Below are positions 15,295 to 22,246 of a DNA stretch of 26,722 nt, one piece after another. The notes beneath the pieces were generated by a model. That model was not told the DNA's origin. It saw only the letters and a list, made by a program, of their open reading frames with translations, and did not search any database. Numbering within the stretch: the stretch's first letter is position 1; every line of letters starts with the position of its first letter. Where the stretch lies: the NCBI GenBank assembly GCA_021151535.1, contig JAGKXC010000019.1:1-26722 (forward strand), given 5' to 3'. A program made the translations under genes and the position numbers. This DNA comes from Sphingobacteriia bacterium (GTDB lineage: Bacteria > Bacteroidota > Bacteroidia > NS11-12g > UBA955).

Positions 15295-16485
15295 ATGAAT
15301 ACTGTAGAGAATTTTTCATTTGCCGGCGAAAAGGTATTGGTTCGCGTGGATTTTAATGTGCCATTGGATGCGGATTTCCGTATAACTGATGATTCAAGAA
15401 TAACAGCTGCATTGCCAACTTTGAAAAAGATTTTGGGCGATGGAGGTTCGGTGATATTGATGAGCCATTTAGGTAGACCCAAAGAAGGTCCAACTCACAA
15501 ATATTCTTTGTCGCACTTGGTTGCTCACCTCAGTACTTTATTGGGTATAACTGTAGGGTTTGCTGATGATTGCATTGGAGAAGATGCGGTAAAAAAGGCG
15601 GCGGCGTTGCAGGCGGGTGAAGTCTTATTGTTAGAGAACTTACGTTTTTATAAAGAAGAGGAAAAGGGCGATGTAGAATTCAGTAAAAAATTGGCTCAAT
15701 TGGGTTCTTTTTATGTGAATGATGCTTTTGGAACGGCACATAGAGCGCATGCTTCTACTGCGGTGATGGCCCAGTTTTTTGCTGGCAAAAAAGCATTTGG
15801 ATATTTGATGGCGAAGGAAGTAGAGAATGCCAACCAGGTAATGAAACATCCCCAACGTCCATTCACGGCCATTGTAGGTGGAGCCAAAGTGAGTGATAAG
15901 ATTTTAATTGTAGAAAATTTATTGAATGTTGCTGATCACATTTTAATTGGTGGTGGTATGGCGTATACATTTTTCAAAGCCCAAGGGGGAAGCATTGGAA
16001 ATTCTTTGTGTGAACAGGATCGGTTGGATACATGCTTAGAGATTTTGAAGAAAGCGGAAGAAAAAGGCGTGAAAATTCATTTGCCAATGGATTCTGTTGT
16101 GGCTGATAAGTTTGCGGCAGATGCACAAACCCAGGAAATGCCAAGTAACAGTATTCCAGATGGTTGGATGGGATTGGATATTGGTGCTGCGGCACGCACC
16201 GCCTTCACAGAGGTATTAATGAGCAGCAAAACCATTTTGTGGAACGGACCTATGGGTGTGTTTGAAATGGAAGCATTTTCAAAAGGAACTAGAACTGTAG
16301 CTCAGGCCGTAGCAGATGCAACTGTTTCAGGTGCATTTAGCTTAATCGGTGGCGGTGATAGTGCCGCAGCCGTTCACCAGTTTGGCTTCGAAGATAAAGT
16401 TAGTTATGTGAGCACCGGCGGCGGTGCATTGCTTGAATACTTCGAAGGCAAAACTTTGCCCGGTATTGCAGCCATTGAAAATTAA
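15295..16485 (+). CDS. pgk: Phosphoglycerate kinase
   Basis: Phosphoglycerate kinase makes ATP from 1,3-bisphosphoglycerate in glycolysis. The 396-residue length is normal. Motifs include VLVRVDFNVPLD near the N-terminus, MSHLGRPKEG, LLENLRFYKEEEKGD, NDAFGTAHRAHAST, the hinge-side IVGGAKVSDKI, and the nucleotide-binding GGGDSAAAV near the C-terminus. It follows glyS after 7 bases and should be read through from the glyS promoter. No T-tract terminator follows; instead a long inverted repeat begins 15 bases after the stop. Confidence 0.98.
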   Translation: MNTVENFSFAGEKVLVRVDFNVPLDADFRITDDSRITAALPTLKKILGDGGSVILMSHLGRPKEGPTHKYSLSHLVAHLSTLLGITVGFADDCIGEDAVKKAAALQAGEVLLLENLRFYKEEEKGDVEFSKKLAQLGSFYVNDAFGTAHRAHASTAVMAQFFAGKKAFGYLMAKEVENANQVMKHPQRPFTAIVGGAKVSDKILIVENLLNVADHILIGGGMAYTFFKAQGGSIGNSLCEQDRLDTCLEILKKAEEKGVKIHLPMDSVVADKFAADAQTQEMPSNSIPDGWMGLDIGAAARTAFTEVLMSSKTILWNGPMGVFEMEAFSKGTRTVAQAVADATVSGAFSLIGGGDSAAAVHQFGFEDKVSYVSTGGGALLEYFEGKTLPGIAAIEN

Positions 16486-16499
16486 TCTTTTTGAGATTT

Positions 16500-16541
16500 C
16501 GTACTCCAGTAATTCATTGTATATTTGATTATTGGAGTACG
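16500..16541. promoter_or_regulatory. Long inverted repeat enclosing a -7 box
   Basis: CGTACTCCAGTAAT (16500-16513) and ATTATTGGAGTACG (16528-16541) match at 13 of 14 paired positions, the exception being a G-T wobble. The 14-base spacer ends in TATATTTG. There is no T-run after it, so an operator or leader structure is more likely than a pgk terminator, although it would also stall or process pgk readthrough RNA. Confidence 0.5.
16520..16527 (+). promoter_or_regulatory. -7 box inside the inverted repeat (TATATTTG)
   Basis: Exact TAnnTTTG match lying precisely between the two arms of the inverted repeat, 26 bases before the ATG at 16554. It would start transcription within the right arm. Confidence 0.45.
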
Positions 16542-16861
16542 ATTATCAAGAATATGGACGTAAAAAAACAGGGAGTACTTTCCTGTTTTTTGTTTTTTAT
16601 ATCATTTTTATTGGATTCATACTTCTTTGGTTTGTTGAAATTCCCTCTGGGGATTCTGAAGATTCCGCTACCCAAGAAACATCAGAAGTTAAAGGGAGAA
16701 CCGCTGGTATTACTTATGTGAAGCCATTTGTTGATAGGAGAGGGCATTACCACAAAGGGCATGCAAGAATGCCGGTTAGTACAAGTAAACATGCTTATAA
16801 AAATCAAGCCAGATCTCGTTATTATTATCACACTCGCGGTAAATACAGACGAAGTAAATAA
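16532..16861 (+). CDS. Small single-pass membrane protein with basic tail; start uncertain, possible frameshift
   Basis: I do not recognise the family. The open frame gives about 100 residues: one membrane helix (FLFFVFYIIFIGFILLWFV, about 18-36), an acidic Ser/Glu stretch, then a tail rich in Tyr, His, Lys and Arg with YVKPFVDRRGHYHKGHAR, reminiscent of short basic repeats common in Bacteroidota proteins. In this frame the only start is a TTG at 16532, inside the inverted repeat. The natural ATG, at 16554, is in another frame and enters MDVKK at an A7 run (16562-16568); a one-base backward slip there joins the tail frame and gives about 102 residues. Without a slip, the ATG frame ends at 16721 after 55 residues. 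Confidence 0.55.
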   Translation: MEYDYQEYGRKKTGSTFLFFVFYIIFIGFILLWFVEIPSGDSEDSATQETSEVKGRTAGITYVKPFVDRRGHYHKGHARMPVSTSKHAYKNQARSRYYYHTRGKYRRSK

Positions 16862-16952
16862 TTTATACTTCGGCAAGTACGGAATTTTAAGCCCTTAATT
16901 AAAGATTTAATAACGCAATGGTGGTGGATGTTTGGTAGCCCTGGTAACAGAA

Positions 16953-17498
16953 CTACTTAATAGTAGCTTTCTCTGCAGCTGAAAATAAATTACTGTGGTT
17001 GATAAATGACCACATAATATCAGATATAGGGTGCTTTTTGATTTCGCCTTGTAAAAAAATCTTTTTGTCGTCTGCCATATAGGATTTCATATTTAAAAAA
17101 TCCGGTGTGCCATGAGAAAAACTCAATCGTAAAAAACGAATTTCTTCATTATTGGGTTCAGCTTTTACTGCTTGGTTAAGCAATGAGTAAGCTTCTTGGG
17201 CCTTGCTCATTTTTGTTGCGGGCGACCAACTTGCACGAGCTTCTAATGCATATCCTGTGGCCAAATAGGCTTTGGCAAGAGGATTTGAAACATGTGGTTT
17301 ACTCAATAAAATGAGTTTGTTGATTTGATTTTCCGTTTTTAATGCTTCTCTGTAGGCTTGCTGAATTGAAGCAGTAGGCGGCAAAGTTGTAGTGGAGGCA
17401 AAAAATAAAAAAATAACGGCAGATGTGGCCATTACAGCAATTGAAGAAAGGAATTGTTTAGGGTTGGATTTTGAATTGGAACTATTTATCTCCCTCAT
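16953..17498 (-). CDS. Membrane-anchored or exported protein of unknown function
   Basis: This 181-residue protein is not assigned to a named family. A hydrophobic segment (about 18-36, SSIAVMATSAVIFLFFAS) follows a polar N-terminus and may be a signal anchor or an uncleaved signal. The rest is helical, with YLATGYALEARASWSPATKMSKAQEAYSLLNQAVKAEPNN (about 78-117) resembling tetratricopeptide-type helical hairpins, followed by EIRFLRLSFSHGTPDFLN, a pattern I associate with conserved unknown proteins of Bacteroidota. It lies 54 bases after corA on the same strand, with a hairpin touching its start codon. Confidence 0.65.
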   Translation of the reverse strand: MREINSSNSKSNPKQFLSSIAVMATSAVIFLFFASTTTLPPTASIQQAYREALKTENQINKLILLSKPHVSNPLAKAYLATGYALEARASWSPATKMSKAQEAYSLLNQAVKAEPNNEEIRFLRLSFSHGTPDFLNMKSYMADDKKIFLQGEIKKHPISDIMWSFINHSNLFSAAEKATIK

Positions 17499-17525
17499 AA
17501 TTTTCTGGCTAACCTCAGAAAATTA
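17498..17525 (-). promoter_or_regulatory. Perfect 10-bp hairpin ending at the start codon
   Basis: Arms TAATTTTCTG (17498-17507, plus-strand reading) and CAGAAAATTA (17516-17525) pair perfectly around 8 bases. In the minus-strand mRNA the 3' arm ends on the A of the AUG at 17498, so folding would cover the ribosome-binding region. It also lies 27 bases past the corA stop but has no following T-run on that strand. Confidence 0.5.
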
Positions 17526-17552
17526 AACAAAATAGAAAAGAAATGGTTTTTT

Positions 17553-18506
17553 TTACAACCAACGTTTTCTTCTGAACAAATATAAAGTTCCCAAAGATGA
17601 TAAAATCATCAATCCCAATGCCCACAAATAGCCATATTTCCAACCGAATTCAGGTTGGCCAGATCCGAAATTCATACCATAAATACTGGCGATTAATGTA
17701 GGTGGCATGAAAATTACAGAAGCAACGGTGAAAATCTTAATGATTTTGTTCTGTTCAATATTAACCAAACCCATAAATGTGTTTTGGAGATATTCTAATC
17801 TTTCAAAGTTGAAACTTGTATGTTCAATCAATGAATTAATGTCTTTAATTACAATTCGCAAACGCTCATAATCCTCACCCGTAAATTCTCTGCTTTTCAG
17901 GATTGCACTTAGTACGCGTTGTTTATCCACTGCATTTTGGCGTAGTTCCATGGTAAGCTCTTGTAAACGAGAAATGGCAAGAATTAGGTCTTCATCTGGG
18001 TCGCGATCAAATGACATATCCTTGGATAAGCTGCTTACTTGGCGGGCCAAGTTCTCAAGCAAATCTGCATCGTTATCAACGCCCATTTCCAACAAGGTTG
18101 CCAGAATTTGGCGGCCGTTATGGAATGATTTTCCAGAGCCTTTGATCTTTTTTACGCAATCTGAAAATGCGCCAAGATCGGCATCGCGATAGGTAAAGAG
18201 AATATCATCCTGGAGGATGAACGAAACTGCATTAGAAATGAAATGTGTGGAATTAGGATCGAACTGCAAGAAGTTGGAGTTCGCAATTATTTCATCATCT
18301 GTTTCAAAATAACGAGATGAACTCTCAATCTCCACCTGCTCTTGACGCGATTGAAATTTGAATTCGAAATTTGCTTCTACGTCTCGTATTTCAGCGCTGG
18401 TTGGATTCTGTAGGTCAATCCAAATCAATCCCTCCAATGTCTCAAGCTGAGACAGAGTTTGCACTTTGTGCACGCGATTCTGACGTTGATAGTAAACGCG
18501 TAGCAT
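17553..18506 (-). CDS. corA: CorA-family magnesium/cobalt transporter
   Basis: CorA is a homopentameric channel that carries Mg2+ (and Co2+ or Ni2+) through the inner membrane. The 317-residue protein has the large N-terminal cytoplasmic domain with a long charged helix, then two C-terminal membrane helices (about 257-276 and 291-311). The diagnostic pore-mouth motif YGMNFG is present with GMN at about 277-279, and the short basic end RRKRWL faces the cytoplasm. The start MLRVYYQRQNRV is the first ATG in frame. A weak TATATTCG box lies 47 bases upstream. Some members move zinc instead; the sequence alone does not decide. Confidence 0.93.
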   Translation of the reverse strand: MLRVYYQRQNRVHKVQTLSQLETLEGLIWIDLQNPTSAEIRDVEANFEFKFQSRQEQVEIESSSRYFETDDEIIANSNFLQFDPNSTHFISNAVSFILQDDILFTYRDADLGAFSDCVKKIKGSGKSFHNGRQILATLLEMGVDNDADLLENLARQVSSLSKDMSFDRDPDEDLILAISRLQELTMELRQNAVDKQRVLSAILKSREFTGEDYERLRIVIKDINSLIEHTSFNFERLEYLQNTFMGLVNIEQNKIIKIFTVASVIFMPPTLIASIYGMNFGSGQPEFGWKYGYLWALGLMILSSLGTLYLFRRKRWL

Positions 18507-18553
18507 AGGTTAAGTTACAACTTCGGGGTTCGCCTTCCATTTGAAAAGATGCG

Positions 18554-18561
18554 CGAATATA
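18554..18561 (-). promoter_or_regulatory. Possible -7 box of corA (TATATTCG)
   Basis: One mismatch to TAnnTTTG on the minus strand, 47 bases before the corA ATG, in the 130-base gap after the glycosyltransferase gene. Confidence 0.3.
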
Positions 18562-18636
18562 GTTAAAAATGGCGATTTATGCTGAAAAACTGGATACAAA
18601 TGCAATTGAATCACATTGGAAACAAGTCTTTTTCGA

Positions 18637-20247
18637 TTAATTGGAGTGAGACAAAGGTTGGTGCGAAAATTTCCAGAGGATGTTTTTATAAACGGACGTT
18701 GAATCTGCCAACATACTTGAATACTTGAAGTTCTTATTGATAACAGTTTCTATTTCTAGGGTGTGTTTAGATTTGACGGGGTTTAATTGAGTGTAATACA
18801 ATGTTTTGCGATGGGATAGTTGCAGGCTATCGAAACTGTTTTTTGAATATAATATGTAGATAGAATCACCGGCCAACTGATTCTGCAAATGCTTATAAAT
18901 ATTGGAAGTTTGAAAGTTTCTGAAGGCAGTGATATTTTCGTAATAGAGAACTTGAAAGGCAGCGTGATATGGTTCTAAAATCACAGGTGCCGGATTGTCT
19001 GTTCTTTCAAATAACAGGGTTTCAACTACTGATTTCGCGGGCGCCTGTCGGCTTTGGTGAGGGTTTCTATTGATTAGGAGCGCGGCGAATAAAACGAGGC
19101 TAATGGTTAAGATCCAATTTCTGTTGGAGATGAAATTTGGGTGAGGGATTTGAGCGATGCTCCAGGCCGTAAAAGCAATCAAAGCCGGCAAAATAAAGCT
19201 TGTGTATCGTTCGGTAAACATTGGAGTGCACCATGGAGAAGGTACTGAGAGTAGCCAAATGGATACCAATGGAAAAATACTACTTACAAATAAATATTTA
19301 CCCAATAACGTTTTGTTGTTGTTTTGAAAATTCAGATTTGCCAAAGCAGAGGAAGACTCTGATAAACCATTTTCGGATTTTTTGGAAAACAATTGAAACG
19401 TTCCCCAACAAAATGTGCAGCCAATGAGGATGGTGGCAGTGGGGTTATTAAAATATTTCCAGAGTGTGAGATATGGAGCGCTCCAGGGAGCAGGTTCAAC
19501 CCAAGTGCCAGATTGTGAAGTGTTAATGAAACGTAAAATTAAGGTTGGAAGATAGGGTGCATATAAAAATAGAAAGCCCAGGAACCCATAAAGTAAAGGT
19601 TTCAGAGATTTACGGGTAACACCTAAAGTCCAAAAAAGGAAGATCCATTGTGCTGCGAAAATCCACAATCCGAAGAAGTGGGAATATGCCATGATAGCGG
19701 TTATTAGGCCCCATAAGATCCATGATAAGGGGTTGAAAATTGATTTATAAGTGTTTTTTATCGCCCGAAAAAAAAGAATATGTGATATTACGCCCAAAAG
19801 TAGAAGTAGTGTATATGCCCTTGCTTCTAGGGCGATAAGGGCAAAGTAATTGCTACTCCAGGCAATTCCAGCGGTAACTGTTGCCAAACCAATAGATTCA
19901 AGTTCTGTTTTAATCCATTGGAAAAGCAGCGTAATGGCGAGGGCGCTCAAGATGAGGGATAACGCATGTACAGAGCTGGAAGAATCTCCCAATGTGTATA
20001 TCCAACCATGCAAAACAGTTTCGAATAATGGCGGATTATTTCCGGTACTGAGTTCTTTCCAAATGCTGCCAATTGGGAATTGAGCGTGATAAACGGAAAA
20101 GCATTCATCCGAGCTCAAACCAATTTCCTTTAACGAAATACCTGCATAGTTGATTTCCAAATGTGGGAAGCCCCAAATTAATAAACTAATAAAGAAAATT
20201 GCAGATGCTAGGCCGTATCGTTGTAGCAGATGGTGAATGGTTTTCAT
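18637..20247 (-). CDS. Multi-pass GT-C fold glycosyltransferase (GT39/ArnT-like)
   Basis: This 536-residue protein has about ten hydrophobic helices and fits the GT-C membrane glycosyltransferases, which use polyprenyl-phosphate sugars on the periplasmic side. The first loop carries the acidic pair SSDECFSVYH (Asp47, Glu48), expected as catalytic or metal-binding residues, followed by NNPPLFETVLHGW (70-82), a motif shared with GT39/ArnT/PMT-like proteins. The last ~130 residues form a soluble C-terminal domain. The gene upstream on the same strand, 57 bases away, encodes a Dpm1-like enzyme that would make the lipid-linked donor. Acceptor (protein, lipid A or polysaccharide) is unknown. Confidence 0.8.
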   Translation of the reverse strand: MKTIHHLLQRYGLASAIFFISLLIWGFPHLEINYAGISLKEIGLSSDECFSVYHAQFPIGSIWKELSTGNNPPLFETVLHGWIYTLGDSSSSVHALSLILSALAITLLFQWIKTELESIGLATVTAGIAWSSNYFALIALEARAYTLLLLLGVISHILFFRAIKNTYKSIFNPLSWILWGLITAIMAYSHFFGLWIFAAQWIFLFWTLGVTRKSLKPLLYGFLGFLFLYAPYLPTLILRFINTSQSGTWVEPAPWSAPYLTLWKYFNNPTATILIGCTFCWGTFQLFSKKSENGLSESSSALANLNFQNNNKTLLGKYLFVSSIFPLVSIWLLSVPSPWCTPMFTERYTSFILPALIAFTAWSIAQIPHPNFISNRNWILTISLVLFAALLINRNPHQSRQAPAKSVVETLLFERTDNPAPVILEPYHAAFQVLYYENITAFRNFQTSNIYKHLQNQLAGDSIYILYSKNSFDSLQLSHRKTLYYTQLNPVKSKHTLEIETVINKNFKYSSMLADSTSVYKNILWKFSHQPLSHSN

Positions 20248-20304
20248 TGCTTGGCGATAGTAGGCCTTTGTAAAGATGCTTTTATGTTGATGATATTCAG
20301 CTGT

Positions 20305-21045
20305 TTATATTTTGCCGAAGATGCTCTTTAACTTTAGCTCAATTACGCCAAATAAGGCTTCTCTGAAAATTTTGGTACTCATTTTCGACGTACCAGCAGT
20401 TCTGTCTGTGAAAATTATTGGGTGTTCAACAATGGAATAACCTTTTTTGTTGGAGCGGAATTTCATCTCAATTTGAAAAGCATAACCACGGAATTTAATG
20501 CGATCAATTTGAATTCCTTCCAATACAGCGCGTTTGTAACATACAAAACCAGCGGTGGTATCAGCGATGTTTAAACCTGTAATGAATTTCACATATTTGC
20601 TGGCATAATAGCTCATCAGAACGCGGCCCATAGGCCAGTTAACAACGTTTACTACTCCGCCAACATAACGAGACCCTACACATACATCGGCGCCAGCCTC
20701 GCATTTTGCAATTAGATTTGGCAATTGATCCACAGGATGAGAAAAATCACAATCCATTTCACAGATATAGTCGTATCCTGCATCCAATGCCCAGTGAAAT
20801 CCGGCAATGTAGGCCGTGCCCAAACCGTTTTTACCGGCTCTTTTCAAGATGTTTAATTTTGTTTCACCTTCAGTATTATAAGTGCTTTGCAACTTTTCAA
20901 CTGCGGCAGCCGTTCCATCGGGTGAATTATCATCAACTACTAATAAATCGATGGCTCTAGGCAATGAAAAAACCGTATGAACCATTCTTTCGATGTTCTC
21001 GATTTCATTGTAGGTGGGGATAATTACCAAAGGATTTTTCGACAT
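20305..21045 (-). CDS. Polyprenol-phosphate mannosyltransferase-like GT2 (Dpm1-like)
   Basis: This 246-residue GT2 enzyme begins LVIIPTYNEIENI and has VVDDNSPDGT (37-45), the metal-binding DCD (98-100) in EMDCDFSHP, GSRYVGGV, and TAGFVCYKRAVLE, all in the Dpm1 order. Enzymes of this type transfer mannose or glucose from a nucleotide sugar to polyprenyl phosphate on the cytoplasmic face of the membrane. It lacks the C-terminal membrane helices of the DPMS/GtrB types and so is probably soluble or peripheral. The GT-C enzyme encoded just downstream is the likely user of its product. The sugar cannot be told from sequence. Confidence 0.9.
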   Translation of the reverse strand: MSKNPLVIIPTYNEIENIERMVHTVFSLPRAIDLLVVDDNSPDGTAAAVEKLQSTYNTEGETKLNILKRAGKNGLGTAYIAGFHWALDAGYDYICEMDCDFSHPVDQLPNLIAKCEAGADVCVGSRYVGGVVNVVNWPMGRVLMSYYASKYVKFITGLNIADTTAGFVCYKRAVLEGIQIDRIKFRGYAFQIEMKFRSNKKGYSIVEHPIIFTDRTAGTSKMSTKIFREALFGVIELKLKSIFGKI

Positions 21046-21053
21046 GGAATGAC

Positions 21054-21091
21054 GTATTTGAGCACGAAAATAAAGTATTTTGCACGGAAAT
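21054..21091 (+). repeat. Imperfect direct repeat in the dpm1-gmhB divergent gap
   Basis: GTATTTGAGCACGAAAAT (21054-21071) and GTATTTTGCACGGAAAT (21075-21091) are alike over most of their length and start 21 bases apart, about two helical turns. They fill most of the 56-base gap between the two start codons and could bind a regulator, or be chance in AT-rich DNA. Confidence 0.3.
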
Positions 21092-21101
21092 TATTTCTAA
21101 T

Positions 21102-21593
21102 ATGAGTGAATTGGGTAAAAAAGCATTGTTTCTCGATAGAGATGGCGTGATAAATCACGATCCGGGCGATTACACAAAATCGTTACAAGAATTTGAGATT
21201 TTACCCAATGTAATTGACCGTTTATACCAATGGCACTTGGCGGGCTATTTGTTGATAGTGATTACCAACCAAGGCGGTTTGGGTAAGGGTCTATACCAAG
21301 AAAAAGATGTTGATGCGATGCATCAATATTTGAATGGTTTGTGTTTGGCAAAAGGCTTTCAAATTGCCGCTTTTTATTATTGCCCACATCATCCAGATTT
21401 TCAGGGGAAATGTTTATGTAGAAAACCTGGAAGTTTAATGATTGAAAAGGCGATACATCGATTTGGAATTAATCCAAGTGAATCGCTCATTATTGGCGAT
21501 AAACAAAGAGATATTGATGCTGCTGCAGCTGCGGGAGTTAGGGGCGTTTTAATTCCCACTAATGGCATTATTTCTTTGCCAAACCAGCAATAA
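21102..21593 (+). CDS. gmhB: D-glycero-D-manno-heptose-1,7-bisphosphate 7-phosphatase (GmhB-like HAD phosphatase)
   Basis: This 163-residue HAD-superfamily phosphatase has the histidinol-phosphatase/GmhB pattern: LDRDGVINHD with Asp12 (nucleophile) and Asp14 (acid-base), ITNQGG, the zinc-binding loop CPHHP...CLCRKPG (Cys94, His96, Cys104, Cys106) and GDKQRDIDAA. GmhB removes the 7-phosphate during ADP-heptose synthesis for lipopolysaccharide core. No gmhA or hldE gene is in the window, so the heptose role rests on family membership; a histidinol-phosphatase role is the alternative. It is divergent from dpm1, and its last 26 bases overlap the 3' end of the thioredoxin gene on the other strand. 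Confidence 0.85.
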   Translation: MSELGKKALFLDRDGVINHDPGDYTKSLQEFEILPNVIDRLYQWHLAGYLLIVITNQGGLGKGLYQEKDVDAMHQYLNGLCLAKGFQIAAFYYCPHHPDFQGKCLCRKPGSLMIEKAIHRFGINPSESLIIGDKQRDIDAAAAAGVRGVLIPTNGIISLPNQQ

Positions 21594-22080
21594 TCTGCTC
21601 AAGTTCTTCTTCAGCACCTGGCATATATCCTTGGTGTGAATGAACCATTTTGCCGTTTTGGTCGTATACAAAAGTCATTGGCGGATTGTTTACGTTCATT
21701 GCACGGGCCAAATCCATATTTTCATCCAAAAGGATTTCGTACTGCCAGCTTTCTGCCAAAACTTTTGGTTTTACTTTTCTACTATTTCTGGCATCGTCGA
21801 TGCTTACGGCAATCAACTTTACGTTGTATTTTTCTTGCCATTCAGCGTAATGTTCATCAATGGCTTGTAATTCTTTAATACAAGGACCGCACCAAGTTGC
21901 CCAAAAAGAAACGATGGTAATTTTACCAGGGGTAATACTGGAGTTGAAGTTTGTAGGGTTGCCGTTTATATCTTTAACTTGAACGCTAGGCGCGTCTGAA
22001 CTTGCAGGAGTGCTTTGAGCGGAAACTGATTGAATTCCGAATGCAAGGATGGCAACAAGGCCGAATATCATTTTTTTCAT
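21568..22080 (-). CDS. TlpA/ResA-like periplasmic thioredoxin
   Basis: From the ATG at 22080 the protein has 170 residues: a signal peptide (MKKMIFGLVAILAFGIQSVSA, cut before QS at about 21), then a thioredoxin-like domain with redox motif WATWCGPC (Cys64, Cys67), LIAVSIDD and the cis-proline region NNPPMTFV. There is no lipobox. It probably reduces or oxidises disulfides of exported proteins or c-type cytochromes. The frame is open upstream to 22326, but that part lacks family features and covers the promoter and the start of hisS. A TATTTTTG box lies 71 bases upstream. The 3' end overlaps gmhB by 26 bases. Confidence 0.9.
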   Translation of the reverse strand: MKKMIFGLVAILAFGIQSVSAQSTPASSDAPSVQVKDINGNPTNFNSSITPGKITIVSFWATWCGPCIKELQAIDEHYAEWQEKYNVKLIAVSIDDARNSRKVKPKVLAESWQYEILLDENMDLARAMNVNNPPMTFVYDQNGKMVHSHQGYMPGAEEELEQIIAGLAKK

Positions 22081-22151
22081 GGTTGTAAAATTAATGGTGT
22101 TTAAATCAAGAGCAAAGATTTGAAGATTGCCTAATTGATTTTCAACGTTTG

Positions 22152-22159
22152 CAAAAATA
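22152..22159 (-). promoter_or_regulatory. -7 promoter box of the TlpA-like gene (TATTTTTG)
   Basis: Exact TAnnTTTG match on the minus strand, 71 bases before the ATG at 22080, in the 166-base divergent gap with hisS. Confidence 0.45.
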
Positions 22160-22234
22160 TTCCAAATAACATGCCAAAACCATACGATTTTTTGCAATTT
22201 TCGCAACAAAGTGGTCAAACTATGGTATAGACAG

Positions 22235-22242
22235 TAAATTTG
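22235..22242 (+). promoter_or_regulatory. -7 promoter box of hisS-hutH (TAAATTTG)
   Basis: Exact TAnnTTTG match ending 4 bases before the hisS ATG. At the usual distance the first transcribed base would fall at or next to the start codon, implying leaderless translation. Confidence 0.55.
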
Positions 22243-22246
22243 CACC

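Noticed and set aside
16500..16541. Intrinsic terminator of pgk
   Set aside because: The stem is long but has no T-tract after it and contains a promoter box; operator or leader structure fits better.
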